Below are positions 53,092 to 61,828 of a stretch of 64,000 nucleotides of DNA, piece after piece. Location of the stretch: positions 1,608,501-1,672,500 of the forward strand of contig NZ_CP042435.1 of assembly GCF_007971225.1 (NCBI RefSeq). The letters run 5' to 3'. The translations under genes were made by a program, and so were the position numbers. Each line of letters starts with the position of its first letter. The first letter of the stretch is position 1. The stretch comes from Panacibacter ginsenosidivorans (GTDB lineage Bacteria; Bacteroidota; Bacteroidia; Chitinophagales; Chitinophagaceae). The notes under the pieces were generated by a model that was given only the letters and a program-made list of their open reading frames with translations, was not told where the DNA came from and searched no databases.

Positions 53092-53170
53092 TGTTTAACA
53101 ACAGAAATACAAAGACGCAGAGAAATATCATATAGATGCTTTCTCTGTTACTCCGTCTTTGCGCCATAAA

Positions 53171-53554
53171 TTATGTTGCATCAAACCACACTGCCGTATT
53201 ATCATTAGGGTGTGCGTTGTAATTAATAAATAACTCTTCACCTTTTTTAATTTTGCGTACTGTGCGTATCGTTACAAGCCTGTGTTCAAAATCCATTTCA
53301 TACTCGCAGTTAGATTGATAAGCATGATTATACAACGATACATATCCTAATGCAAAACATCCCTGCTTTCTTGTTTTACCCCACTCAAAAATGTAGCTGA
53401 ACAATTTTGTTTTTTCTATAATGGCGCGCTCTGAAGCACTTATCACCAGCACAGGAGATATCTCAATAATGGTATTGGAAGGAATGCTTTTAGAAGTAAA
53501 AACACCACGCCCTCTTTTATCAGAAGGTGCAACAACTAAATAAGGTGACATCAT
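53171..53554 (-). CDS. SET-domain protein
   Basis: 127 aa (start at 53554 or at the next Met codon). KRGRGVFTSKSIPSNTIIEISPVLVIS at the N-terminus, LGYVSLYNHAYQSNCEYEMDFEHRLVTIRTVRKIKKGEELFINYNAH at the C-terminus: the NHxxxxNCxY and GEELxxNY motifs of the SET fold that bind S-adenosylmethionine and lysine in eukaryotic methyltransferases. Small stand-alone SET proteins occur in some bacteria; the target is unknown. Cytoplasmic, single gene. Confidence 0.85.
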   Translation of the reverse strand: MMSPYLVVAPSDKRGRGVFTSKSIPSNTIIEISPVLVISASERAIIEKTKLFSYIFEWGKTRKQGCFALGYVSLYNHAYQSNCEYEMDFEHRLVTIRTVRKIKKGEELFINYNAHPNDNTAVWFDAT

Positions 53555-53650
53555 ACAGCGAAAGATAATGATGCTTTGCGAAACTAAGAAATTTTACAGG
53601 CTGTAATAATTTCGTTTATCTTGTTTTATCTGATGAAACAAGCACCATTT

Positions 53651-53701
53651 GTACAAGAATGCGACGCAACGAAAGTTTAACAGAAAGGTTTTGCCGGGTA
53701 C
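53651..53701 (+). repeat. 52-bp dispersed intergenic repeat, copy 27
   Basis: GTACAAGAATGCGACGCAAC, GAAAGTTTAACAGAAAGG, right end TTGCCGGGTAC then an A-rich run. GTAC at both ends; between divergent genes. Confidence 0.92.
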
Positions 53702-53760
53702 ATAAAAAATTAATAGTTATACAAAACCTGTTTCACAACATCATTTGTTAATTTGCACGT

Positions 53761-55167
53761 ATGAGTTTTGAAATAGAAGAATTGCCTTTGGCCGAGCAGT
53801 TTGAACAACTGATACAACGCGGCGATAAACTGGCCATTGCTGAGTTTTTGAATGACCAGAACATCAGCGATGTGGCAGAACTCATTAATGAATATCCGGA
53901 TTATGAAGCACAGATAATTGCCAACATGGCTATACACCGAGCTGCCAGTGTGTTTAAGATACTTGATATTACAGAACAACGACGTATAGTAAAAGAACTG
54001 CCCCCCTTTAAAACTGCAGAACTTTTAAATGAATTACCCGCCGATGACCGCACAGATTTTTTGGAAGAATTACCCAAAGAAGTAATTCGTGATCTTATAA
54101 AATTGATTGACCCGGAAGAAAGAAAAATAACGCTGTCGCTTTTAGGTTACCCGGAAGATAGTGTAGGACGATTGATGACACCTGATTATGTTTATGTGTA
54201 TGAACACAACACAGTAGATGAGGCGTTATCTGTAATAAGAAAAGTTGCCAAGAGCAGTGAGACCGTTGATGTGATCTATATCATTAACGAAAAAGGCGAA
54301 CTGGTTGATGACGTGAAATTACGCGACATTATTATTGCTGCAACGGATAAAAAAATGGGCGAACTGCTTGATGGGCGGGTAGTGGCATTAAATGTAAACG
54401 ATGACCAGGAGCATGCAAGCCAGGTATTTAAAATGAATAACCGTGTGGCTTTGCCGGTTACAGATGACAATAACATCCTGCTAGGTATTGTAACCATAGA
54501 TGATATGTTGTGGGTAGCTAACGAAGAGTTTAGCGAAGACATGCAGAAGATGGGTGGTACGGAAGCATTGGAAGAACCTTATCTTGAAACACCTTTTTTT
54601 AAACTCATAAAAAAACGTGTAGGCTGGCTCATCGTTTTGTTCATTGGTGAAATGCTTACAGCAACAGCCATGGCATACTTCAGCGATGAGCTTGCAAAAG
54701 CAATTGTGCTTTCCATTTTTGTACCACTTATCATGAGCAGTGGCGGTAACAGTGGCTCGCAGGCATCTACATTAATTATACAGGCAATGGCTGTAGGTGA
54801 AGTATCGCTTTCAGATTGGTGGCGTGTTTTGCGCCGCGAATTATTAAGTGGTCTTACACTTGGCAGTATTTTAGGCAGCATAGGATTCCTGCGCATATGT
54901 CTGTGGCACTTCCTGATGCAGCATGGCGTAATACAGGATCTCTATGGCCCACACTGGCTGCTGGTGGGCTTTTCAGTTGGCTTCTCTTTAATAGGAGTAG
55001 TGCTTTGGGGAACATTAAGTGGTTCCATGTTGCCCATCATTTTAAAAAAATTAGGAGCGGACCCTGCAGCTTCTTCGGCACCATTCGTTGCAACACTTGT
55101 AGATGTTACCGGTCTTGTTATTTATTTTAGTGTTGCGTTTATCTTCCTGAAGGGTATTTTACTGTAG
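53761..55167 (+). CDS. mgtE: Magnesium transporter MgtE
   Basis: 468 aa. N-domain superhelix with ELPPFKTAELLNELPADDRTDFLEELPKE, a CBS pair (SVGRLMTPDYVYVYEHNTVDEALSVIRKVAKSSETVDVIYIINEKGELVDD) that senses Mg2+, a plug helix and five membrane helices, including VPLIMSSGGNSGSQASTLIIQAMAVGEV, the pore-lining signature, and LKKLGADPAASSAPFVATLVDVTGLVIYF. Imports Mg2+ when the cell needs it. Full length. Confidence 0.94.
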   Translation: MSFEIEELPLAEQFEQLIQRGDKLAIAEFLNDQNISDVAELINEYPDYEAQIIANMAIHRAASVFKILDITEQRRIVKELPPFKTAELLNELPADDRTDFLEELPKEVIRDLIKLIDPEERKITLSLLGYPEDSVGRLMTPDYVYVYEHNTVDEALSVIRKVAKSSETVDVIYIINEKGELVDDVKLRDIIIAATDKKMGELLDGRVVALNVNDDQEHASQVFKMNNRVALPVTDDNNILLGIVTIDDMLWVANEEFSEDMQKMGGTEALEEPYLETPFFKLIKKRVGWLIVLFIGEMLTATAMAYFSDELAKAIVLSIFVPLIMSSGGNSGSQASTLIIQAMAVGEVSLSDWWRVLRRELLSGLTLGSILGSIGFLRICLWHFLMQHGVIQDLYGPHWLLVGFSVGFSLIGVVLWGTLSGSMLPIILKKLGADPAASSAPFVATLVDVTGLVIYFSVAFIFLKGILL

Positions 55168-55186
55168 TGTGTTGCCAAAACTTTTT

Positions 55187-55238
55187 GAGCCCGGCACTTG
55201 TCTTCTATGGCATCGCCTGTTGCGTCGCACTCTTGTAC
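55187..55238 (-). repeat. 52-bp dispersed intergenic repeat, copy 28
   Basis: GAGCCCGGCACTTGTCTTCT, ATGGCATCGCCTGTTGCGTC, right end CTCTTGTAC. The best full-length example of the GGCGATGCCAT subfamily, 52 bp. Confidence 0.94.
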
Positions 55239-55438
55239 ATTCAAACCAATATTTAATGTTGACGATTGTTTTCATTTGCAGTGTCTAATATCCAAGGATG
55301 TATAATTGTAGCATAAGTTCTACACATTCAATTACCAATGTCTTATTAGTACACCGAATTTTCCAATAAAAATTATTTTTAATTATTATAGTACTTATCT
55401 TTCCTAAAAAAACTTTTGATCCTTTTAAAATTTTTGCA

Positions 55439-57259
55439 ATGAAAAAAATCTACGTATTGCTGCTGCTAATCTTTGCTGTTACAGTTATTAATGCCCAGAC
55501 CTTTTATCAAAACAACATTTCCTTAAAAAAGTTACCGCTTGCCTGGAGCGGAGGTGCGCCTTACATCGTAAAACAAACTGCAGATAGTGGATTTATTTTT
55601 TGCGGGCTTTACAATGCCGGTAGCACCAATAACATTTTCTTTATCAAGATGGATAAAACTTCCACAACTCAGTGGTCATTTGGCTTAACTATTGCAAATA
55701 CACCCATTCCTTACGCTCTTATTCAATCTAAAGATGGGGGCTTTGTTTTAGTTGGTTCATATGCTGATGGCGCTTCAAGTACGGCAGCTTTTGTATTAAA
55801 GCTGAATAGCAGTGGCACATTGCTTTGGCAAAAATTTTTAAAGGGTCAGGCACTTACTTCTGCTTATAGTGTTTCTGAAGATAACATGGGAAATGTTTTT
55901 GTGGCCGGAAAGTCAGATGCAGGTTCTGGTGGTGCGTCTTATTGCTGGACAACCCAAATAGCAAAAAACGGAACCATTTTGTTAAATAAAGTGTATCAGC
56001 TTACCGGCTATGATACTTACGAAACTCAAGTATTAAGTACAACAGCAAAAGGTTTTGCAATTATCGGTACGGCTGGCACCAATTCTTTTGTAATGAAAGT
56101 AGATTCACTTGGTGTTCCAACTTGGACAAAGCTCATCAACGAAGACCTTACAGCATTCAGAATGGATATTAGTGAATCAAAGAATAAAGAACTCACTATA
56201 GCTGCATCAAGAAGTACTGACGCACTGGCTTTTAAACTTGATAAAAAGGGTAATATAAAATGGTCAAAGTCTATTGCAGGTTCAGGCGGTGTTGATGTAA
56301 ATGATCTTGTTCAATTATCTTCAGGCAACTTTATTCTTGCAACAGTTGTAAGTGGCTCTCCTAACGAGATAAATGTTTTAAGACTTGATAACACAACAGG
56401 AGGCTTATTGGCTGCCAAGAATTTGAAAACAACAACAGGATCAACGTTTAATTTTTTAAGCAAGCCTATGGGAACAGAATACACGCTTAGTGGGTGGGAT
56501 GCTTCTGCAGGTACAAATTATATAAGTGTTTCCAATTTGGATACCAGCCTTCAAAACTGCACTGATAATGCTGCATCTTTTACGGTTGCAGATTATACTT
56601 TTACGTCTTCAACAATTACTTCTACTACACTTTCTCCGCTTACAGAACCTGTTGCTACTTTCTCCAGAGTTTCCTGGGTAAATCCAGCAACAGTTGATAC
56701 TGCATGTTCAGAAATTATATTGCCACTTAATCTTATTCGTTTCACACTTGCTAAAAATGGCAATTCCAACCTTCTATCATGGTCTACAGCCCAGGAAATT
56801 AATACTTCATATTTCGAAGTTCAGAGAGGTATAAATAATACATCTTTCGCAGCTATTGGCAAAGTATTGGCAGCGAATAAACAAACGCAAAACAACTACC
56901 AGTTTGCAGATATAAAACCATTAAATGGTACCAACTACTACAGGCTTAAGATCGTGGATGCAGATGGGAAATTTACTTACAGCCCGATTTTGATTTCTTC
57001 GAATAATAAACTTACAGACATTGCCGTGTATCCCAATCCTGTAAAAGACAGGATCGTTTTGAACATTAACAGTAAAGTAAAAACCACTTTTAATGTAACA
57101 GTCACTGACATGCAGGGACGTACTATTTTAAGAAACGTTATTTCTGTTGATGAAGGTATTTCACAGAGAGAATTAAACGCTACAGCTTTAAAACAAGGAA
57201 CTTATTTTGTAAGATTAGAAAATACAGATGGCTCACAGATCATCAAGATAATAAAGTAA
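55439..57259 (+). CDS. Secreted T9SS cargo protein with a type A sorting domain
   Basis: 606 aa. Signal peptide (VLLLLIFAVTVINAQ); a run of propeller-like units of the kind DGGFVLVGSYADG...FVLKLNSSGTLLW (about residues 30-380); a beta-sandwich linker (NSNLLSWSTAQEINTSYFEVQRG); and the C-terminal type IX secretion signal (IAVYPNPVKDRIVLNINSK ... ALKQGTYFVRLENTDGSQIIKIIK). It is therefore exported over the outer membrane and either attached or released. Ligand or enzyme activity unknown. Also strong evidence that the host has gliding/T9SS machinery. Confidence 0.88.
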   Translation: MKKIYVLLLLIFAVTVINAQTFYQNNISLKKLPLAWSGGAPYIVKQTADSGFIFCGLYNAGSTNNIFFIKMDKTSTTQWSFGLTIANTPIPYALIQSKDGGFVLVGSYADGASSTAAFVLKLNSSGTLLWQKFLKGQALTSAYSVSEDNMGNVFVAGKSDAGSGGASYCWTTQIAKNGTILLNKVYQLTGYDTYETQVLSTTAKGFAIIGTAGTNSFVMKVDSLGVPTWTKLINEDLTAFRMDISESKNKELTIAASRSTDALAFKLDKKGNIKWSKSIAGSGGVDVNDLVQLSSGNFILATVVSGSPNEINVLRLDNTTGGLLAAKNLKTTTGSTFNFLSKPMGTEYTLSGWDASAGTNYISVSNLDTSLQNCTDNAASFTVADYTFTSSTITSTTLSPLTEPVATFSRVSWVNPATVDTACSEIILPLNLIRFTLAKNGNSNLLSWSTAQEINTSYFEVQRGINNTSFAAIGKVLAANKQTQNNYQFADIKPLNGTNYYRLKIVDADGKFTYSPILISSNNKLTDIAVYPNPVKDRIVLNINSKVKTTFNVTVTDMQGRTILRNVISVDEGISQRELNATALKQGTYFVRLENTDGSQIIKIIK

Positions 57260-57278
57260 GCCCCCATATTGTTTATTG

Positions 57279-57308
57279 AAAAGCCGCCGTTATTTATCGG
57301 CGGCTTTT
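57279..57308. terminator. Bidirectional terminator
   Basis: AAAAGCCGCCG / CGGCGGCTTTT with an 8-nt loop; between the T9SS cargo gene and the convergent Mur ligase gene. Confidence 0.9.
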
Positions 57309-57314
57309 ATTTTA

Positions 57315-58694
57315 TTATAGTTCAGCCCATACCTTTTTTGCAAATTGTTCAAGAGAAGGATCTCTCGCTCCCATCAACAGTAGTACACAATCATCTGTAA
57401 AATGAGAACGGACTTCCTCCAAAAAAGTATTTCTGTTGTCTGCAAAGAATGCAGCTTTGTTCATCGACTTAAGATCATTAATAAGATCGCGGGCAGAAAT
57501 ATCTTTTGTAGCAGTGCCTCCTGCATAAAAAATTTCACTCATCCATATCTCATCTGCAGGTCTTAATACGGTTGCAATCTCTTCAACAAAATCTTTGTGC
57601 AGGAATCTTGTAGGTGCATAGCCATGTGGCTGAAACCAAGCAATAACTTTTGGCGCAATATATTGACATGCCTGTATAGATGCAGCGCATTTAGCAGGGT
57701 TATGCGCATAATCATCAATAAGCCAAACACCATGCTTGTTACCGAATACCTGGTGTCTCCGGTAAATACCTTCATATTGATGTAAGGCTGCTGCACAAAC
57801 AGAAAGGTCAACACCAATTTGATTAGCTACAGTTGTCGCAGCCAAAGCATTTTCCATGCTGTGCTTGCCAACCTGGTTCAAAGAAAATGGCACATCATTT
57901 ATTGTAAAAGAAATGCGTAGTCCCTCTTGCTTAAAGTTTTTTGCGATGAAGCCTGCACCTGAATTTTCATCAATAGAAAAATCATGCTTACTGTCTTTTG
58001 ATAATCGCTTTGCTAAACCATGCGATTGATTAACTATGAATAGTCCCTCTGTATTATTCCTAAATACCTCAAATACTTTCATCAGTTCATCAATCTCTTT
58101 GTGATCTTTATCTATGTTTAGCAACAGCCCTATTTCTGGTTCATATGCTATTATTGAGCCATCACTTTCATCTGCTTCAATTACCAGCCAGTCTCCATCG
58201 TCTTTTTTTGCATTCCCGATCTTTCCTTCTTTTATTATATGCACCAATCCTGCACCACTTATAATTGAAGGTTGCAATCCCGCATACTCCAGTATTTGAA
58301 ATAACATACCGGTTGTTGTGCTTTTACCCGATGTACCCCCTACAGCAATTGTTTTTTTACTCTTTGCTATTAATGCCAGTAATGCGGAACGTTTAATAAT
58401 AGGTATGTTCAGTTGCTTTGCTTTCTGCACTTCTAAGACTGTATCTTCTATTGCAGTAGATACCACAACCAGTTCTGTTGCTTCTGTTATGCCAGATCCA
58501 TCTTGTAAAAAACATCGTATTCCTTCTGCTTCCAGTTTTTCTTTCGTATCATTTTTTTCACCAGGTTGAAAATAGCGGTCGCTACCACTTACGTTGTAAC
58601 CAGCCCCGGCAAGATATTGAGCTATGGCGCTCATTCCCGTGCCTGCAATACCTATAAAGAATACATTTTTAAAATCTGTGATTGAATTAATCAT
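57315..58694 (-). CDS. Mur ligase family protein (MurC/Mpl-like)
   Basis: About 459 aa from ATG 58694 (MINSITDFKNVFFIGIAGTGMSAIAQYLAGAGYNVSGSD). Three-domain ATP-dependent amide ligase related to UDP-N-acetylmuramate-alanine ligase: N-terminal Rossmann GIAGTGMS, P-loop GGTSGKSTTTGML, NIDKDHKEIDE and the C-terminal DDYAHNPAKCAASIQAC. The P-loop reads TSGKST rather than the THGKTT of standard MurC/Mpl, and the gene stands outside a division/cell-wall cluster, so it is probably a recycling-type or specialised paralogue. Confidence 0.8.
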   Translation of the reverse strand: MINSITDFKNVFFIGIAGTGMSAIAQYLAGAGYNVSGSDRYFQPGEKNDTKEKLEAEGIRCFLQDGSGITEATELVVVSTAIEDTVLEVQKAKQLNIPIIKRSALLALIAKSKKTIAVGGTSGKSTTTGMLFQILEYAGLQPSIISGAGLVHIIKEGKIGNAKKDDGDWLVIEADESDGSIIAYEPEIGLLLNIDKDHKEIDELMKVFEVFRNNTEGLFIVNQSHGLAKRLSKDSKHDFSIDENSGAGFIAKNFKQEGLRISFTINDVPFSLNQVGKHSMENALAATTVANQIGVDLSVCAAALHQYEGIYRRHQVFGNKHGVWLIDDYAHNPAKCAASIQACQYIAPKVIAWFQPHGYAPTRFLHKDFVEEIATVLRPADEIWMSEIFYAGGTATKDISARDLINDLKSMNKAAFFADNRNTFLEEVRSHFTDDCVLLLMGARDPSLEQFAKKVWAEL

Positions 58695-59066
58695 GGTGCG
58701 AATATATTTGAAAGAAAACGTAAATCCATGTATGACTGCGTTTGAAAACATCAATTACAATAGAGCGTGGCAGAATAAGAAGCGCAAGTGTTAGGTTCTT
58801 TAAATAGCGATTTACGAATAACAGCTTTTATTGTTCAGGAAGTACAAGTGTGCGACGCAACACAAGTTTAATGCATGTACTAATGTTTGGTAACACTAAT
58901 CTTCATATAATCTTCACAAATATTTACAGGTAAATAAACGAACTTTATATCCACATTGTGTGTATAATAATAACACTTGAGATTCAATGATAATAAATTA
59001 AATTTGAAATGACAGAAAGTAAGCAGTGCGTCGAAAAAAATTTGAAAAACTTAAATTGAAAAACCA
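58695..59066. other. Divergent intergenic region
   Basis: Between the Mur ligase and phoH, with repeat copy 29. A 16-codon open frame beginning ATG 59009 (MTESKQCVEKNLKN) ends 8 bp before the proposed phoH start and may be a leader peptide or chance. Confidence 0.5.
58842..58894 (+). repeat. 52-bp dispersed intergenic repeat, copy 29
   Basis: GTACAAGTGTGCGACGCAAC, ACAAGTTTAATGCATGTACT, right end TTTGGTAAC. Between divergent genes. Confidence 0.92.
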
Positions 59067-60050
59067 TTGACTGAAACAATTATTAACCTCGAATCTGTAA
59101 ACCCAATTGAGTTCTTTGGTGTAAACAACAGAAAGCTTGACCTCCTTAAAAGAAAGTTTCCTTTACTGAAAATTCTTTCGCGTGGTACGCAGATAAAATT
59201 GAGTGGCGCTCCCGAGCAAATCGAAACGGCCCGTGAAAAAATTGATCTTATCATTCAATACATGGAACGTAATGGCGACCTGAGCGAAAATTACTTTGAG
59301 CAAATACTTGGCGGCGACGATGCCGAAACGATTGATAATTTTAAAGAGCGTAATCCTAACGACATACTGGTTTTTGGACCTAACGGCAAAACAGTTCGTG
59401 CAAGAACTGCCAACCAGAAACGTATGGTTACTGCAAGCGACAAAAATGATATCGTATTCGCCATTGGTCCTGCCGGTACAGGTAAAACCTATACTGCTGT
59501 TGCACTTGCGGTAAGAGCGCTGAAAAACAAGATCATCAAAAAGATCATTCTTACAAGGCCTGCAGTAGAAGCTGGTGAGAGCCTTGGTTTTTTGCCTGGT
59601 GATCTTAAAGAAAAAATTGATCCTTATCTACGCCCATTGTATGATGCGCTCGATGATATGATACCGGCCGATAAACTGGGTTATTACATGAGCACACGTA
59701 CCATAGAAATTGCACCACTTGCATACATGCGCGGACGTACATTGGATAATGCATTTATTATACTTGATGAAGCACAAAATGCAAACGACCTGCAATTAAA
59801 AATGTTTTTAACACGTATTGGTGCCAATGCAAAAGCAATCATCACTGGTGACCCAACTCAGATCGATTTGCCCCGCAACCAACGTAGCGGTTTGGAAAAA
59901 GCCTCACGTATATTGCAAAACATAGATGGCATAGCGCATATAGAACTTGATGAAGAAGATGTGGTACGTCATAAACTTGTAAAGGCTATTATCAAGGCGT
60001 ATGAAAAAGAAAAGGAAAGAGATGGAGAGCCTTCTTATCACCGGCATTAA
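59067..60050 (+). CDS. phoH: PhoH family protein
   Basis: 327 aa predicted ATPase related to the C-terminal part of YbeZ. N-terminal KH-like segment (FPLLKILSRGTQIKLSGAPEQIETAREKIDLII) and an ATPase core: DIVFAIGPAGTGKTYTAVALAVRAL (Walker A), LTRPAVEAGESLGFLPGDLKEKIDPYLRPLYD, FIILDEAQNANDLQLKMFLTRIG (Walker B) and ITGDPTQIDLP. Likely acts in RNA or ribosome maintenance. The start is TTG at 59067 (encoding MTETIINLESVNPIEFFG): the upstream stop at 59052-59054 leaves only an ATT or this TTG. Confidence 0.92.
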   Translation: MTETIINLESVNPIEFFGVNNRKLDLLKRKFPLLKILSRGTQIKLSGAPEQIETAREKIDLIIQYMERNGDLSENYFEQILGGDDAETIDNFKERNPNDILVFGPNGKTVRARTANQKRMVTASDKNDIVFAIGPAGTGKTYTAVALAVRALKNKIIKKIILTRPAVEAGESLGFLPGDLKEKIDPYLRPLYDALDDMIPADKLGYYMSTRTIEIAPLAYMRGRTLDNAFIILDEAQNANDLQLKMFLTRIGANAKAIITGDPTQIDLPRNQRSGLEKASRILQNIDGIAHIELDEEDVVRHKLVKAIIKAYEKEKERDGEPSYHRH

Positions 60051-60068
60051 TCAGCAATAAAGTTTATT

Positions 60069-60095
60069 AAAAGGCAGCGTTTGCTGCCTTTTTTA
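60069..60095 (+). terminator. Terminator of phoH
   Basis: AAAAGGCAGC / GCTGCCTTTT stem with a short loop and T-run. Confidence 0.9.
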
Positions 60096-60104
60096 TTTTT
60101 ATTA

Positions 60105-60156
60105 TTGGCGGCCATTTGTCTTTCATGGCATCGTCCCTTGTGTCACTCACTTGTAC
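60105..60156 (-). repeat. 52-bp dispersed intergenic repeat, copy 30 (GTGACAC type)
   Basis: GGCGGCCATTTGTCTTTCAT, GGCATCGTCCCTTGTGTCAC, right end TCACTTGTAC. Directly behind the phoH terminator. Confidence 0.9.
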
Positions 60157-60204
60157 TGTAGTAAGCTTTATCAACTTTTATAAAAACATTTTATCAGCTA
60201 ACCG

Positions 60205-60212
60205 TAATTTTG
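60205..60212 (+). promoter_or_regulatory. -7 promoter element
   Basis: TAATTTTG, an exact TAnnTTTG match 19 bp before the ATG of the next gene. Confidence 0.6.
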
Positions 60213-60231
60213 ACTCATAACTTATTCAAAT

Positions 60232-60642
60232 ATGCTACGCATAAAATACTGCATTGCTTTTCTTTTTGTATTCGTGTTAAGCAGCTGCGGCAACGGTACT
60301 AATTACGTTAAAGCCGAAAATGCATTAGATGCTGGTCGCGAATTTATTGATGCCACACTCAAAGGAGATTTTGATAAGGCTTCTTTTTACATGGTGCAGG
60401 ATCCCCGCAACAACGACTTATTGCTTAAGCAAAAAAATAGTTACACCACAAAATCCGAAGAGGAGAAAAAAGAATACCACGATGCTTCAATTACCATTTT
60501 TGAAGATGCCGTTTTAAATGATACAACACATATTATAAACTTCCAGAACTCCTATGATAAGATTGGGCGAAAAGTAAAAGTCATCTTACACAAAGAAAGT
60601 TGGCTCGTCGATTTTAAATATACTTTTGACGGTAACCTATAA
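60232..60642 (+). CDS. Small lipoprotein, DUF4878-like
   Basis: 136 aa. Lipobox FVLSSC gives a lipidated Cys at about residue 19. The mature chain KAENALDAGREFIDATLKGDFDKASFYMV followed by strands (KVKVILHKESWLVDFKYTF) matches the helix plus curved-sheet plan of DUF4878/NTF2-like lipoproteins. Function unknown. 12 bp before crcB-like, so cotranscribed with it. Confidence 0.7.
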   Translation: MLRIKYCIAFLFVFVLSSCGNGTNYVKAENALDAGREFIDATLKGDFDKASFYMVQDPRNNDLLLKQKNSYTTKSEEEKKEYHDASITIFEDAVLNDTTHIINFQNSYDKIGRKVKVILHKESWLVDFKYTFDGNL

Positions 60643-60654
60643 TTTTTAAACTAC

Positions 60655-61041
60655 ATGAATAGTTCTCTTAAAGCAATGATCATTGTTTTTGCTGGAAGTG
60701 GTTTTGGAGGTGTGGCCAGGTATGGAATGCAAACATGGTTACTAAGATTATATCCAGGTATATTTCCTATTGGTACATTCATCGTTAATTTATTCGGTTG
60801 CTTTTTAATAGGCTTGTTTTATTCAATTAGCGAGAAACATAATATACTTACACCGGAATGGCGAATAGCACTAACCACCGGTTTCTGCGGAGGTTTTACA
60901 ACATTCTCAACATTTGCTTACGAAAATGTATTCCTGCTAAAGGCTGGTAATTACTCTACGCCTTTTTTATACATCGGAACAAGCGTAATACTTGGAATTG
61001 TAGGTGTTTTCGCAGGTATTTACCTGGTAAAATGGCTATAA
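60655..61041 (+). CDS. crcB: Fluoride exporter FluC (CrcB)
   Basis: 128 aa, four helices; dual-topology dimeric fluoride channel. FGGVARYGMQTWLLR, PIGTFIVNLFGCFLIGLFY (the conserved Asn) and TGFCGGFTTFSTFAYENV (the Phe box that lines the pore) are all present. No fluoride riboswitch is apparent, the gene being reached by readthrough from the lipoprotein gene. Confidence 0.94.
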   Translation: MNSSLKAMIIVFAGSGFGGVARYGMQTWLLRLYPGIFPIGTFIVNLFGCFLIGLFYSISEKHNILTPEWRIALTTGFCGGFTTFSTFAYENVFLLKAGNYSTPFLYIGTSVILGIVGVFAGIYLVKWL

Positions 61042-61099
61042 TATTTTTCAAACAATGATTTGCCTCATAGCTTTCTCGGCCTTAATAAAATTTTGACCG

Positions 61100-61107
61100 T
61101 ACATTTG
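61100..61107 (+). promoter_or_regulatory. -7 promoter element of ppa
   Basis: TACATTTG, exact TAnnTTTG match, implying a leader of about 100 nt. Confidence 0.55.
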
Positions 61108-61212
61108 CGTTCTGTTTTAAATGCAATATTTTTTATAAAATAGTTGCTCTCTAACCAAAGCTTCTGCATGAAAAGAAAAAACATTTAAAAACCAAAAACA
61201 CTACCCAACATT

Positions 61213-61758
61213 ATGATGACGGTTTTACATCCATGGCATGGTGTTCATTATGGCGAGCAATCTCCAAGAACAGTAAATGCAGTAATTGAAATTTCCCAGG
61301 GTTCAAGATCTAAATATGAAATAGATAAGCCAACAGGGCTCTTGAGATTAGACAGGGTTATCTATTCTTCTTTCCACTACCCTACCAACTACGGTTTTAT
61401 TCCGCAAACTTATGGCGATGATAAAGATCCTTTGGATATATTAGTTATTTCAAGCCAGGGTATAAGGCCATTGTGCATTGTAGAAGCAAAAGTAATAGGC
61501 GTAATGCAGATGATCGATGGTGGAGATGCAGATGATAAGATTATCGCAGTTGCAGCTAACGACCCGGGTGTAAACCATTGGAATAATATTGAAGAATTAC
61601 CAAAACATTTCTTTAATGAGTTAAGGCATTTCTTTGAAGAGTATAAAACACTCGAGAATAAATCCGTTAGTGTAGAAGAATTTGGCGACAAAGCACAAGC
61701 TATGCAGATTATTGAAGAGGCAATTAAAGCTTATAGAGAGAAGTTTAGTAAGACTTAG
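61213..61758 (+). CDS. ppa: Inorganic pyrophosphatase (family I)
   Basis: 181 aa. Hydrolyses pyrophosphate, pulling biosynthetic reactions forward. Core: EISQGSRSKYEIDKPTGLLRLDRVIYSS and the metal site YGDDKDPLDILVISSQ; DGGDADDKIIAVAAND supplies further acidic ligands, and KHFFNELRHFFEEYKTLENK is typical of the C-terminus. Start could be either of two adjoining ATGs (61213 or 61216). Complete. Confidence 0.95.
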   Translation: MMTVLHPWHGVHYGEQSPRTVNAVIEISQGSRSKYEIDKPTGLLRLDRVIYSSFHYPTNYGFIPQTYGDDKDPLDILVISSQGIRPLCIVEAKVIGVMQMIDGGDADDKIIAVAANDPGVNHWNNIEELPKHFFNELRHFFEEYKTLENKSVSVEEFGDKAQAMQIIEEAIKAYREKFSKT

Positions 61759-61828
61759 TTCAAAAAAATACACCAAAGAAATTACGCTGTAATTAATCAA
61801 GTATTATTTTTACCAAAATTTCAAATAC

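Noticed and set aside
53104..53165. Symmetrical AAAGACG...CGTCTTT stretch after the tolC-like gene as a terminator
   Set aside because: Arms AAAGACG-c-AGAGAAA and TTTCTCTG...CGTCTTT are imperfect, with a long loop and no T-run. It may be a remnant of another dispersed Bacteroidota repeat, but one copy is not enough to say.
60600..60655. Fluoride riboswitch for crcB
   Set aside because: Only 12 bp separate crcB from the preceding gene; no room for the motif, and nothing like it before the lipoprotein gene was recognised.
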